A stretch of 64,000 nucleotides of DNA from JAMZMI01 sp963848175 (GTDB lineage Bacteria; Bacteroidota; Bacteroidia; Cytophagales; Cyclobacteriaceae): assembly GCA_963848175.1 (NCBI GenBank), contig CAWKCO010000003.1, positions 1-64,000 on the forward strand. The letters run 5' to 3'. The translations under genes were made by a program, and so were the position numbers. This document shows positions 32,767 through 45,424 of the stretch, piece after piece. The notes below the pieces were generated by a model, which did no database searches, was not told the DNA's origin, and saw only the letters and a list, made by a program, of their open reading frames with translations. Each line of letters begins with the position of its first letter. Within the stretch, counting starts at the first letter, position 1.

Positions 32767-34125
32767 ATGCGATCTCTATTGATATTTTCGATTTGTTTCA
32801 TCGGCTGGGCTGCTGCCTACGCTCAAGACGTCTATGACTATGATTACGTTCCTGACGCTACCTACGACGAAGTGGCAGATAGGATTTCTTGCATAGACAC
32901 GGATCTTCCTTTGAATTACAATACCAAAGTGAAGTCCTTTGTCGACTACTTCACCGTGCGTGACCGTAAGTATACGCGAGATGTACTTTCGCGCACTCAG
33001 CTCTATTTTCCAATTTTCGAAGCGGCGTTAGAAAAATACAATTTGCCAAAAGACCTTAAGTATTTGGCTATCGTCGAGTCTGGTTTGCGTCCCAATGCCG
33101 TGTCCCGAGCCAATGCTGTGGGGCTTTGGCAGTTTATGGCTGCTACAGGCAAAATGTACGGTCTCAATGGAGACTGGTATGTGGATGAGCGCATGGATCC
33201 TTATGAATCTTCGGATGCAGCTGCACGTCATTTAAAAGATTTATATACCATTTTTGGGGATTGGGAACTGGCTTTGGCGGCTTACAACTGTGGATCTGGC
33301 AATGTGAGAAAGGCTATTCGACGCAGCGGTGATCAAAGAACATTTTGGGGGATTTACAATTACCTTCCACGAGAGACACGCTCGTATGTGCCTCAGTTTG
33401 TAGCTATAGCATATACTTTTCATCACGCAGAGGAGCACAACCTCTTTGTAGACGAGTATCAAAGTATACCTGAATTTGATACAATTCTGGTGAGTCAGTA
33501 CTTGCACTTAGAGACTTTTGCGAAGCAAATCAATATTGGTTTGGAAGATATATTGGTTTTGAACCCACAAATAAAAAGAGGCGCGCTTCCTGAAGGAACT
33601 AGAAACTTTGGATTGAAAGTGCCGAAAGACCTCAAGGACTACATTGTAGAAAATCGTATGGCACTCTACGATACAGCGGGGAAAGTAGGCAAAGAGCAAT
33701 TGGATTATTTGGCTAGGAATATGCCTGGCAGTACTTATGGTAGAACCAAACAGGTATATCGTGTGAGAAGTGGTGATGTGTTGGGGACGATAGCGGCTCG
33801 ATACAATGTATCCGTTGCGGACTTGCGCAAGTGGAATAATATCTCTGGAAATATGATCAGAGTAGGGCAAAATCTCAGTGTTTATGTTTTGCCTACATAC
33901 AATAGCCAAACCAAAGATTTATATGCTTCCTCGGCAAAGCCAGCACCCAAGCCCGCACCGAAAGAAATTGAAGGCAAGCAAGTGCATCAGGTACAACCCG
34001 GGGATTCGCTTTGGAGTATCGCCAATAGTTACGCTGGGCTTTCCATCGAGAAATTGAAGCAACTCAACAATCTTATCAACAATACTATCAAGCCAGGGCA
34101 ATTACTTATCATATCTGTGGATTAA
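32767..34125 (+). CDS. MltD-like lytic murein transglycosylase with two LysM domains
   Basis: 452 residues. Signal peptide (LLIFSICFIGWAAAYAQ), then a GH23 SLT domain at about residues 95-215: catalytic Glu in IVESGLRPNAVSRANAVGLW, the GLWQFM motif, and AAYNCGSGNV. Two LysM peptidoglycan-binding modules follow (QVYRVRSGDVLGTIAARYNV near 335 and HQVQPGDSLWSIANSYAG near 408), separated by a proline/lysine linker. It cleaves glycan strands in the periplasm to 1,6-anhydro ends. It begins 11 bases after gatA and is probably cotranscribed. Confidence 0.92.
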   Translation: MRSLLIFSICFIGWAAAYAQDVYDYDYVPDATYDEVADRISCIDTDLPLNYNTKVKSFVDYFTVRDRKYTRDVLSRTQLYFPIFEAALEKYNLPKDLKYLAIVESGLRPNAVSRANAVGLWQFMAATGKMYGLNGDWYVDERMDPYESSDAAARHLKDLYTIFGDWELALAAYNCGSGNVRKAIRRSGDQRTFWGIYNYLPRETRSYVPQFVAIAYTFHHAEEHNLFVDEYQSIPEFDTILVSQYLHLETFAKQINIGLEDILVLNPQIKRGALPEGTRNFGLKVPKDLKDYIVENRMALYDTAGKVGKEQLDYLARNMPGSTYGRTKQVYRVRSGDVLGTIAARYNVSVADLRKWNNISGNMIRVGQNLSVYVLPTYNSQTKDLYASSAKPAPKPAPKEIEGKQVHQVQPGDSLWSIANSYAGLSIEKLKQLNNLINNTIKPGQLLIISVD

Positions 34126-34185
34126 TTTCGTTGGGGAGGTAATAAGCTTTTTAAAATTTTACCTTTACAAAAAAAAATCACGACT

Positions 34186-35268
34186 ATGAAACAGTTGACT
34201 ATTCTCTCATTGATAGCCTTACTTTTTGTGACTTTCAGTTGTAAAAAGACACGGGAGCAAGCAGCCAAAGAATTTCAAAAGACTGCCAGAGGTGAGGCAG
34301 ATGAAATGGTGCTGGTAATAGATACTGCACTTTGGAGTAGCGATTTGGTAGGAAAACAAATCCAAAAAACCTTTGGAGATGTGATACTTGGTTTACCACA
34401 GGACGAGGCAAAATTTAATGTGCACAAGGTCAACCCACGAGAGATGAACTCTACGCTGAAGACGGCAGTGAACATGGTTTTCGTGATGACGCTAGATGGC
34501 ACAAGCAGCCAGAGTAAAACAGTGAGAAGCTATTTTTCTAATAATTCTCTTAAACTCATTAAGGAAGACTCTTCGATTTTCATGACTGTCAGAAAGGACG
34601 AATTTGCCAAGGGGCAAATTGTCCTGTACCTCTTTGGTCAAAATGAAGAAATACTTGCGCAAAAAATAAAAGACAATCGCGCCACTCTGCAAGAGGTTTT
34701 TGAAAGTGCCATTCGTGAGCGTACCCGAAAGGAAGTTTTGACGAAAGTGGATCAGACCGCCATGAAGGCCATTCAAGAAGATCATGGCTATGGCATCAAA
34801 GTTCCGTATGGTTGGGATATTGCGAAAAATGTGAAAGATTTTGTGTGGCTTAGAAAGCTTGAAGCCCAGTCTGAGTGGAACGTATTTATTCACGAACAGC
34901 CTTATAGAGATCAAAATGTATTCAACGACATTGGTCAGCTTCGCGATGAGATTACTGAACTTCACCTGACAGACAGCCAGAAGCCAGAAATCTTTATTAC
35001 GCGCCAAGCCCAAATCCCTCTGTTTACCAAGCGAGTGAATTTCAATGGCTTGTTTGGAGTGGAGACCAGAGGGCTGTGGAAGATCAGTGATAGTTCTGCC
35101 GGTGGCCCATTTGTGAGTTACACTGTGGTGGATGAAGAAACACAAAAGCTTTATTATGTGGAGGGATATGTTTATTCCCCAGGAACAAAAAAGAAAAAAC
35201 TGGTGAGAGAAGTTGAGGCCATTCTTTCTACATTTAGGACACCATCGCAAATGAGTACTACCAAATAG
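34186..35268 (+). CDS. DUF4837 family lipoprotein
   Basis: 360 residues with a lipoprotein signal (LIALLFVTFSC, Cys at residue 19). The body matches what I recall of DUF4837: LPQDEAKFNVHKVNP, a central RKEVLTKVDQTAMKAIQEDH segment and a late WKISDSSAGGPFVSYTVVDE. Members are common single-copy outer-membrane or periplasmic lipoproteins in Bacteroidota of unknown function. It follows the transglycosylase by 60 bases and precedes the malic enzyme gene. Confidence 0.7.
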   Translation: MKQLTILSLIALLFVTFSCKKTREQAAKEFQKTARGEADEMVLVIDTALWSSDLVGKQIQKTFGDVILGLPQDEAKFNVHKVNPREMNSTLKTAVNMVFVMTLDGTSSQSKTVRSYFSNNSLKLIKEDSSIFMTVRKDEFAKGQIVLYLFGQNEEILAQKIKDNRATLQEVFESAIRERTRKEVLTKVDQTAMKAIQEDHGYGIKVPYGWDIAKNVKDFVWLRKLEAQSEWNVFIHEQPYRDQNVFNDIGQLRDEITELHLTDSQKPEIFITRQAQIPLFTKRVNFNGLFGVETRGLWKISDSSAGGPFVSYTVVDEETQKLYYVEGYVYSPGTKKKKLVREVEAILSTFRTPSQMSTTK

Positions 35269-35308
35269 TATTCATCTCAACAACCAAACAACTCAAATTG
35301 ACCCAAAT

Positions 35309-37596
35309 ATGTGCGCAAAAGTTAGAAAGCAGGAAGCTTTGGATTTTCATTCACAAAAGCCTGCAGGAAAAATTGCCGTTACCCCCACCAAACCATTAAG
35401 TAGCCAGCATGATTTAGCATTGGCTTATTCGCCAGGTGTAGCAGAGCCTTGTTTGGAGATAGCTAAGAATCCAGAAGATGTGTATAAATACACAGCCAAG
35501 GGAAATCTCGTTGGTGTAATTAGTAATGGTACGGCAGTGCTAGGCTTGGGCAACATTGGCCCAGAGGCCTCTAAGCCAGTGATGGAAGGCAAGGGTGTTT
35601 TGTTTAAGAAATTTGCGGGAATCGATGTTTTTGATATCGAAATTGCTGAAACCGATCCTGAAAAATTCATAGCTATTGTCAAGAGTTTGGAACCTACTTT
35701 CGGAGGGATCAATCTAGAAGATATCAAAGCACCTGAGAGCTTTGTGATAGAACAAACGCTGCGCAGAGAAATGAATATCCCTGTGATGCACGATGATCAG
35801 CACGGAACGGCCATTATTTCTAGTGCAGCACTGATCAATGCCCTTGAGTTTAATAGGAAAAAAAATAGAGGAGATCAAAGTAGTGGTGAGCGGCGCAGGA
35901 GCGGCTGCCATTGCTTGTACCGATCTGTATGTTTCTCTTGGGGTAAAGAAAGAAAATGTAATCATGACTGATAGTCGTGGTGTGGTGCGTGCCGATAGAG
36001 GAAATTTGGACGAAACCAAAGCGCGCTATGCGACCGATAAAGATTTAGAAACGCTGGAAGATGCGCTCATTGGTGCCGATGTGTTTTTAGGTTTGTCTAT
36101 AGCAAATATTCTTTCTCCTGAGGCCTTGATGACAATGGCAGAGAATCCAATTGTTTTTGCACTATCAAACCCTAACCCTGAGATAGCCTATGAACTGGCG
36201 ATGGATACTCGTAAGGATATCATCATGGCCACAGGCCGTTCAGATCATCCTAATCAAGTGAATAATGTACTTGGTTTTCCATACATATTCAGAGGAGCTT
36301 TGGATGTACGAGCCACCACCATCAATGAAGAGATGAAGTTAGCCGCAGTTCGAGCAATAGCAGACCTGACCAAGCAAACTGTGCCTGAGATGGTGATGAA
36401 GGCCTATGGAGCTAAGAGCATGAAATTTGGAATCGATTATTTGATTCCGAAACCGCTGGATCCACGATTGATTACGACCATCTCTCCAGCTGTGGCTCAA
36501 GCAGCCATGGATAGCGGTGTGGCTAGAATAGAAATAAAAGACTGGACACAGTATAAAAGAGAGCTGGAAGAGCGTGTTGGTCTTGATCAACGTTTGATTT
36601 CAAGACTTGTGACACGTGCACGTCAAGCTCCTAAAAAAGTAGTATTTGCTGAATCTACCAATATTGACATCCTCAAGGCAGCTCAAATGGCATTGGATGA
36701 GGGCGTGGCGATACCGATTCTCTTAGGAAAACACGAAGAGATTAAGCAGCTAATAAAGGATAATGATTTAGAAGGTTTGCTTGACTGTACGATCGTTGAT
36801 CCAAGTCAAGACCCAGAAAAAATGGATAGATATGCTCAGGCCTACTATCAAAAGCGTCAGCGCAAAGGTGTCATGCTCAAAGCGGCATACAAAGCTATGA
36901 CACGTAGCAACAATTATTTTGGTGCAATGATGGTGGAACAGGGAGATGCTGATGCATTTATCTCTGGACTTTCCAATGACTACCCAAAAACCATTCTCCC
37001 TGCTTTGCAAACCATTGGGGTGGAGAAAGGGATCAATAGAGTTGCGGGTATGTACATTATTCGTACAGAAAAAGGCAATTTCTTTTTTGCCGATACTACG
37101 GTGAATTTGAATCCTACAGCTGAAGAGCTGGTGGATATCATTGGCTTGACCGCTCGAGCAGCAAAAGTGTTTGACACAGAGCCTAGAATTGCTGTTTTGT
37201 CGTATTCCAATTTTGGCTCAGCCAAAGGAGCCAGTGCCAGAGAAGGCGGCCAAAGCAGTGAAAATGGCCAAAGAAAAATGGCCAGAGCTGATCATTGATG
37301 GAGATATTCAGGCCAATGTCGCATTGAATGCTGATTTGATCAAAGAGAATTATCCATTTAGCGCGCTTTCAGACAAGCCTGCCAATACATTAATTTTCCC
37401 TGATTTGGATTCGGGAAATATTGCCTATAAGCTACTGATGGAACTCGGTGGTGCAGAAGCGATAGGGCCAATCCTGTTGGGAATGAAAAAACCCGTTCAC
37501 GTCTTGCAAGTGGGTAGCTCGGTGCGGGATATTTTTAATATGATAACGATAGCGGTGGTTGATGCGCAAATCACCCTAGAAAAAGAGGCAGTATGA
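35309..37596 (+). CDS. maeB: NADP-dependent malic enzyme with PTA-like C-terminal domain, two frameshifts
   Basis: Decarboxylates malate to pyruvate, making NADPH. Three overlapping frames together give the expected ~760 residues. The catalytic part shows LALAYSPGVAEPCLEI, VISNGTAVLGLGNIGP, HDDQHGTA and the NAD(P)-binding SGAGAAAIACTDLY; the second half (from ~430) is the phosphotransacetylase-like domain, with RIAVLSYSNFGSAKG and DGDIQANVALN. Frame is lost in an 8-A run at 35858-35865 (seven would read RKKIEEIKVVVSG) and again at GGAG 37227-37230 (one base too many before PVPEKAAKAV). Both are simple one-base insertions, more likely sequencing errors than mutation. The stop overlaps ruvA by four bases. 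Confidence 0.88.
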
Positions 37597-38189
37597 TAAA
37601 TTATCTTATCGGCACCCTGGCGGTGAAAGATCCTACTTACGTTGTGGTGGAGACAAGCGGAGGAGTGGGGTATGAAGCAAAAATTAGCTTGGCTACCTAT
37701 TCGGCTATTAAGGATTTAGATAAAGTTAAACTCTACACGCATCTGCATGTAAAAGAAGATGCACATACTCTTTTTGGCTTCTCTGAGCCGTCAGAGAAAA
37801 TGCGATTTTTAGATTTGACTTCTATTTCTGGAGTAGGACCAAGCACGGGATTGATGATATTATCTTCGCTTTCGCCAGAAGAACTACAGTCCGCTATCGC
37901 GAATGAAGACCTTAAAACCATTCAGGGAGTAAAGGGCATAGGAGCAAAAACAGCTCAACGCATCATTTTGGAATTGAAAGATAAGATGAGGAAAGAAGGT
38001 GTTTTGGAAAAAACTTTGGATCCACTTTTCTCCAATCGCAATACCTTGCAAAATGAAGCGTTATCAGCACTCACAACTTTAGGAATCAACAAAGCACTTG
38101 CTGAAAAAAGTATAGCTTTGATTCTGAAAGAGAGCGGCCCTCAAATTAAACTTGAAGAGCTAATCAAAAAAGTACTTAAGCGGGCCTGA
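37593..38189 (+). CDS. ruvA: Holliday junction branch migration protein RuvA
   Basis: 198 residues, the usual RuvA size. N-terminal OB fold (MINYLIGTLAVKDPTYVVVE), a helix-hairpin-helix pair (LTSISGVGPSTGLMIL and IQGVKGIGAKTAQRII) that binds DNA backbone, and a C-terminal UBA-like domain (ALSALTTLGINKALAEKSI) that contacts RuvB. It works with RuvB and RuvC in resolving recombination intermediates. Coupled to maeB by an ATGA overlap, and 16 bases upstream of sprA. Confidence 0.95.
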   Translation: MINYLIGTLAVKDPTYVVVETSGGVGYEAKISLATYSAIKDLDKVKLYTHLHVKEDAHTLFGFSEPSEKMRFLDLTSISGVGPSTGLMILSSLSPEELQSAIANEDLKTIQGVKGIGAKTAQRIILELKDKMRKEGVLEKTLDPLFSNRNTLQNEALSALTTLGINKALAEKSIALILKESGPQIKLEELIKKVLKRA

Positions 38190-38205
38190 TTTTTTTTGAA
38201 TATTC

Positions 38206-41200
38206 TTGATCAATAAACCTTACATATTATTGCTGGTAGGTGCAGTGGGACTTGGACTCTTTTCTAGAGGGAGTCACTCCTATGCCCACGTGCCAGCGTT
38301 TAATATCCAGCTTGACAGTATACCTTCAGACAGCATTAAGGCCGATACAATAATGCCGCCTTACAGCCCTTCTAAGACTCCAACGTACAACGACGCATAT
38401 CGTTTCGGAGATCCGTTTTCTAATAGAGAAAGTCCATCACCATTGCTTCTTGCTGATCCTTCTGCAGTGGATTTGGAGGTCAATTATGACACAAGTGGAG
38501 TTAGCTATAGTGTTTATGAGCGTATTGGTGATGTGAACTTCCGCCCGATGACCACCATGTCGTTTGAAGAATACGATGCGCACAATGACAAAGAGATTCA
38601 AAAGGAGTATTTTCAAGAGCGATCCGCAGGGCTTGATGGAGAAAGTGCCGTAAGTGGACGAACGCTGATTCCAAGGCTTTATATCAGTCCGATGTTTGAT
38701 CGCTTGTTTGGAGGTAGCTATGTAGATATTCAGCCTACAGGTTTTGTGACTTTGGATTTTGGTGGACGTTTTCAGCGGATGGAAAATCCTCAGGTATCTC
38801 AAAGGCAGCAGCGAAACGGAGGATTCAATTTTGATCAACAGATATCGCTCAATTTGGTCGGTAAAGTCGGCGAGAAACTGGCCGTCACTGCCAACTTTGA
38901 TAACAACAATACTTTCGATTTTCAGAACAACATGAAAGTGGAGTACACGGGATTCGAAGAGGACATTGTAAAGAAAATAGAGATTGGAAATGTGAGTATG
39001 CCCGTGTCCAACTCACTGATGACGGGTGCTCAGTCGCTTTTTGGGGTCAAAACGGAGTTGCAATTTGGAAAGCTCTTTGTGACAGGGGTCGTTTCACGGC
39101 AACAAGGTAAGAATGAGGTCATCAGCGTAGGGGGCGGAACTGATGGAGGAGGATACCTAGGAAAGGAATTTGAAGTGCGAGCTTCCGAATACGATGAGAA
39201 TAGACACTTTTTCTTGGGACATTTTTTCAGAGACAACTACGAAAAATGGCATAGAAATTTACCTAACATCACCTCTAGTTTGAATATTACGAGGTTGGAG
39301 GTCTACGTGATCAATAGAAGTAACGACACCCGAACAACAAGACAGATTGCAGCATTTCAGGATTTGGGAGAGGCTTCCGTTATTGGAAATGACCAGATCA
39401 TAGGTAAGGATGGTGCTGCTGCAGGAAACCCTACTGAGAATGCTGCGAATAACCTTTATAGTAGCATTGAGGGCGTAAATAGAGATAAAGATGGAATAGT
39501 AAGTGAACTGGATGATTATGGTCTAGAGGAATCAAAGGACTACTTGAAAATTGGTACCGCTCGTAAGCTGGAAGCCAGTGAATATGTGATTAATGGTAAA
39601 CTAGGATATGTCACGCTTTTGCGAAAACTGCAAAATGATGAATTACTGGCAGTTTCTTATGAATATACCTATGCGGGAAGACCTTATAGAGTGGGGGAGC
39701 TTACTGAGGATTACTCCACTTTCAGTGAAAACGATGTGATTTTCTTGAAAATGCTTCGTCCAAACAAGATCGATACCAAGGCACCTACCTGGGACTTGAT
39801 GATGAAGAATATCTACTATCTGAATGCAAGCCAGATTCAGCAAGATGGTTTTCAACTCAGAATACGCTATCGTGATGATGCTTCGGGTATAGACAATCCG
39901 TCCCTTCACCAAGGAGCACAAACCGCCAACATTCCCCTTATTCAGTTGGTAGGATTGGATCAACTCAACCAAAACGGGGATTTGCAGCGAGATGGAAATT
40001 TTGACTATATCGAAGGAGTTACGATTGAAGAACGCAATGGCTATTTGAAATTTCCAGTATTGGAGCCTTTCGGTTCTACACTAGAGAGCAAGTTCTTGCC
40101 CAGTGAACAAAATCTAGTCAATAAATACGTATATGACACATTGTACAATGGCACTCAAGCCGATGCACAGCAGGTTTCTAATAAGGATAAATATTTCATC
40201 ACAGGTAAATACAATGCCAGCGGAGGGCAAAGTGAGATTCAGATTCCAGCCTTCAATCTTTCTCCCGGATCAGTAGTAGTCACAGCGGGTAATACACCAC
40301 TTACCGAAGGGCTGGACTACACTGTAGATTATAACCTGGGCTCGGTCAGAATATTGAATGAAGGAATTCTAAGCTCTGGCAAACAGATCAATATTTCTTA
40401 TGAAAAAGCTGATTTATTCAACTTTCAAGCACGCTGGCTATATGGAGCAAGGCTAGATTATCGCTTCAATGAAAACTTTAATATCGGAGCGACTATTCTC
40501 CATCTCAATGAGCGACAAGGAGGAGTAAGTCGTTATCAAATTGGAGATGAGCCAACAAGCAACACCAAGTACGGTTTTGATCTGAACTATCAGGAGGAAG
40601 TGCCTTTTCTTACAAAAGCGATGGACTTTTTACCGTTGGTCAATACCAAAGAGGCTTCTTCCGTTTCATTCAATGCTGAGTTCGCACAGCTTGTTCCTGG
40701 GACTTCCAATGTAGTGAATGGAGAAAAAACTTCGTATATAGATGATTTTGAAAATGCCGTAAGTAATATAGGGCTCGATGGATGGGCTGGGTGGAGTCTT
40801 GCAGCCACTCCATTCTCGTTGTACAAAGGAAGAGAAGGAACCCAACGTGTAAATGACAATCGAGCAAAACTTGCTTGGTATAGTGTCGATCCTACAGTCT
40901 TTTACCGTTCTACTGGGGCCATTAATAAACCAGATAATATTAAAGATGAAGACCTTGATAATCACTACGTACGTCCAGTAGGCCCTCAAGAAATCTACAG
41001 AGAACGAGCGAATAATCAGATTGTGGCTTATGAAAACATCTTTGATATTGCATACTATCCTGAAGAAAGAGGCTCTTATAATTATAATCCAGAGGTTAAG
41101 GGTGATGGGAAACTTCCAGATGCAAGAAGCAACTGGGGAGGCATAACCAGAGCAATCATAAATGAGGTGGATTTTGAAAAAAGCAATGTAGAATACATTG

Positions 41201-44200
41201 AGTTTTGGATGATGGATCCTTTTATAGGAGGTGCTGTTGGTGCGATAGAAGGAGAACCTTATGCTCCTGGGACTAGAAATGGTAAGCTTGTCTTTAACCT
41301 GGGTAGTGTTGCTGAAGATATTCTCCAAGACAATAACCACTCATTTGAAAGTGGCCTCCCGCCGAATGGTGATCCAGAGAAAGTCAATTTTAGTCCTGAT
41401 TGGGGCAATACACCCAAAGACCCGTTTTTGGTTAATTTTTTTGAAAACTCGTCCAGTGCTAGAGTAAATCAAGATGTAGGCTTGGATGGTTTGGATGATG
41501 ATGGCGAATTGCAACTTTACACTGGCGCAAGCCGTCCTCAGGCTGTTTTGGACGACCCTTCTGCGGATAATTTTTATCACTTTTTAGATGAAAAATACGA
41601 TCGGGAAAATGGAAAAATTCTGGAGCGATATAAAAACTGGAATGGTATGGATGGTAACTCTCCTATACCGTCTGGACGTTTTCCAAAATCTTCTACTGTC
41701 ATCCCCGATAACGAAGATTTGAACCGTGACTTAACTGTAGCAGGAGCGAATTCTGAACAATACTACGAATACACGGTCAATTTGAAGGATGGAGAATTGG
41801 AAGTAGGAAAAAACTTCATTGTAGATAAAGTAAGAGGAGCGGAACTGCAAGGGACACCTGCCAATTGGTATTTGTTTAGAATTCCAGTGCGTACAGAAGA
41901 TAAAAAAGCCATCAATGGAATCACAGGATTTAAAAATGTGAAGTATATGCAGGATGTACCTCACAGGGTTTGAAAAGCCGGTGGTACTAAGAATGTCGGA
42001 TTTACAGTTGGTGAGAAGCCAGTGGAGAAAATACGATCAAACCTTGCATGGTGATGAAATTAAATTATATCCCTGAAACGGAGAGTTCAGATTTTAATAT
42101 TTCGGTGGTAAATATTGAAGCCAACAGCTTTGGAGATAGTTTGAGTAAATCTCCTTATGTGATCCCTCCAGGAGTTCAGCGAGATCAAGACAACACTACC
42201 GTAAATAACAGGAGTCTGAATGAGCAGTCACTTCAGCTATGCGTGAAGGATTTGGAGGACAATGACGCTCGTGCTGTTTTTAAGAATGTCGGTCTTGATT
42301 TGATCAATTATGGTAGACTAAAAATGTTTTTTCATGCAGAAAACTATGCAGGAGATAATATTCAGGATGGAGATGTAACAGGTTTTATCAGATTGGGTAC
42401 AGATCAGGATGAAAACTACTATGAAATTGAGGTCCCTCTGTTACTTTCAAGAGGCGTTAGTAAGCCTGATGCCGAAAGAGATCTCAGTTTAATCTGGCCA
42501 GACGAAAATGAGATTAGTATTTCTATCAATGAACTTTTAGGACTGAAATCGGAAAGAAATAAAAACAAGAACCCTCAGCTCAATGATTTGGAAACTAGAT
42601 ACTCTGGAACATCCAACGATGGTAAGTACAATCTATATGTAAAAGGAAATCCAGATATCAGCACCATCTTGACCATGATGATTGGTGTGAGAAACCCAGT
42701 GGTCGAAAATGGTTCAAGCTCTCCAAAATCCGTGTGTGTTTGGGCAAATGAGATTCGTGTCACAGATTTTGACTCAAACAAGGGATGGGCGGCCAATGCA
42801 CGACTGAGCACCAAGCTTGCCGATGTAGCTACTATCAACGCCTCTACTAGATATACTTCTATCGGTTTTGGTAGTATCCAGCAAAATATTCAGCAGCGTA
42901 CGAGAGAAGAAACGATACAATATGATGTGTCTGCCAATGTAAACGTGGATAAATTCCTTTTACCTCACAAAACAGGACTTAAAGTGCCCATGTTTGTGGG
43001 CATAGAGCGCTCTCGTGCTACGCCTCAGTTTGACCCGCTCGATCCTGATACGCCTTTGGAGGCATCCTTAGAGTCCCTCGATTCTGAAGCCGAGCGAGCA
43101 AGATATCGCAAATTGGTAGAGGATAGAACGGAGCGGAGAAGTATCAATTTCACCAATGTTCATAAAGAAAAAGTTAACCCTGAGGCTAAAAAGCACATCT
43201 ACGATGTGGAAAATTTGTCTTTTTCTTACGCCTTTAGCGAAACGGAATCTAGCAATATCAATACGGCACAGTTGCTTCAGCGGACGGTATCTGGAGGAGT
43301 AGCATATACTTATTCTCCAGTGGGTTTCACTTTCGAACCTTTTGCCAATGGGGATTTGTTTTCGAGCCCTTATTTGAAATTGATTAAAGATTTGAATTTT
43401 TCACCAATTCCCAACAACCTCTCAGTAAGAGCTGATTTGAATAGGAATTTCAGGAAAACGCAGCTCTATGATGATGATCTAAATGCCACAGACACTTCAC
43501 TTTTGTACTACGAAAAACTATTTACCTTCAGTAGAAATTACGGTTTGCGCTGGTCGCCATTCAAGAGTTTGAGTTTGGACTATACTGCCAGAGCCAATGC
43601 AATTATTGATGAAGCGGAAGATCAGGTAGAAGGTGCTATCGATACGCAAGCAGAGAAGGACTATATCTGGGGAAACATAAAGAACCTTGGTCGAATGAAA
43701 AACTTTGATCAGGATATTACCGCTACCTATCGTCTGCCATTGGATAAGTTGCCATTTACAGACTGGCTGAGTGCTGATGTGAAATATGGTGTTGGGTACT
43801 CCTGGCTGGCTGGAGCCCAAAACAGGTCAAACGAGTTGCGAGAACAGGATGTGTTTTTCGGGCATACAATCAGCAACAGTAGAGATCGTGGAGCCAATGG
43901 AAAGATTGATATGACCAAGCTTTATGACAAGGTCACTTTCTTGAAAGAGGCACAATCTAAAAAGCGAGATGATGACGATAGCTCTGTAGGAACAGGGATT
44001 TTGAGGTTTTTAATGTCGGTAAAAAACTTCAATGTGACTTACAATATCAGAGAGAGTACCGAGCTTCCAGGATTTTTAAAGTCTCCGTTCCTTCTGGGGA
44101 TGGACAGCTCGTGGAATGCTCCCGGTTGGGATTTTGTTTTGGGTTCTCAAGATGCTGAGATACGCAAAGAAGCTGCAAGAAATGAATGGCTTACGGAAAA

Positions 44201-45375
44201 TCCAGAATTGACGAATCCTTTTCAGCAGACTTTCACCAATGATTTTTCTATCAAATCTTCTATCGAGCCTTTTAGGGATTTGAAAATCCAACTGGATGCA
44301 GTTCGAAGCAATAGTGCTTCTTTTCAGGAGATTTATAGATATGATACGACTTACTTTTAACGACTTTCAGGTCGCTCACTCCTGCTCGCTCGGGTAGCTA
44401 TTCCGTCAGCTTTATCGCTATTAAAACGTCTTTTAAAAAGAATAGAAGTGATAACTCAAACCCAGTTTTTGATCAGTTTGAAGAGAATATAGAAGACAAT
44501 GAAAGTCGAGCAGAATGGAGAAAATTCTAATCCGGGTGAATATCAGACGAAATTCTCAGGATGTTTTGATACCAGCCTTTTTGGCCGCATATTCTGATCA
44601 AGATGCCAATGAAGCCAATCTTAGTCCATTTCCAAAGATTCCCGTGCCCAACTGGAGAATGGATTATACCGGGCTATCAAAAATTCCTGCGATTGCCAAG
44701 GTATTTAGTTCGTTCACACTTTCTCATGGATACCGATCTTTGTACAGCGTAAATAACTATACCAATTCTTTGGAATATGATCAGGGAATAGCATTAAATC
44801 AAAATATTTTGGACTATCCCGATGCAAGTGTAAATTGATTCTGCTTCGGAACATTTATTCCAGTTTACATTATCAACCAAGTATCTATTGTAGAGCAATT
44901 TGCTCCACTCTTAGGTGTTAACGTGCGTACGAAGAGTGGCATGACCATTCGATTTGATTATAAAAAGGAACGAAATCTTTCATTAGAGATGTCTAATGCT
45001 CAGGTAACGGAAGCACGAAACAATGATTTTACGATTGATTTTGGCGTAACCAAATCCGATTTCAAATTACCGATGAAAATTAGAGGCAGGGTAGTAGGGA
45101 TTGAGAATGACGTCACTTTTCGCATGGCTGTGACTTTGAGAGATGGGACTACAATACAAAGAAAGTTAAGTTCTCCAGACGAGGAGGGAGACAATACAGT
45201 CACACAAGGAAATACTAGTTTTAACTTCAGGCCGCAGCTTACCTATAAGATCAATAACCAAATGGATTTGACGGCATACTTTGATCGAAGCGTTAATGAG
45301 CCTAAGATTAGCTCTTCGTTTAAAACAGCTTCTACCGCATTTGGTTTTCAGCTGAAATTTGGTTTGGCACAATAA
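38206..45375 (+). CDS. sprA: Type IX secretion outer-membrane translocon SprA, broken by several one-base frameshifts
   Basis: SprA (Sov) is the giant ~2,400-residue beta-barrel that exports T9SS cargo and gliding adhesins. The segment spans ~2,390 codons. The first 1,255 codons are intact (starting at a TTG at 38206): a probable signal region, then the repeated SprA domains, e.g. SAGLDGESAVSGRTLIP and LLRKLQNDELLAVSYEYTY. Frame then shifts near 41953, 42060, 44365, 44550, 44835 and 44862; reading across them restores conserved sequence such as MYLTGFEKPVVLRMSDLQL, SGSYSVSFIAIKTSF, VPNWRMDYTGLSKIP, IINQVSIVEQFAPLLGV and a typical C-terminal barrel ending FQLKFGLAQ. Clean one-base slips with preserved protein sequence on both sides argue for sequencing error. 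gcvH follows by 49 bases. Confidence 0.9.
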
Positions 45376-45396
45376 GCAGTCTTCTCTTTTTTCAGG

Positions 45397-45404
45397 TACT
45401 TTTG
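45397..45404 (+). promoter_or_regulatory. Possible -7 box for gcvH
   Basis: TACTTTTG fits the Bacteroidota TAnnTTTG element and lies 20 bases before the gcvH ATG. No good -33 TTG is seen at the right distance, so this is tentative. Confidence 0.35.
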
Positions 45405-45424
45405 CTTGATAAACCACACAAAAT

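Noticed and set aside
35858..35865. Programmed frameshift in maeB at the A run
   Set aside because: Malic enzymes are not known to use recoding, there is no downstream stimulator hairpin that I can see, and similar slips occur in many other genes here.
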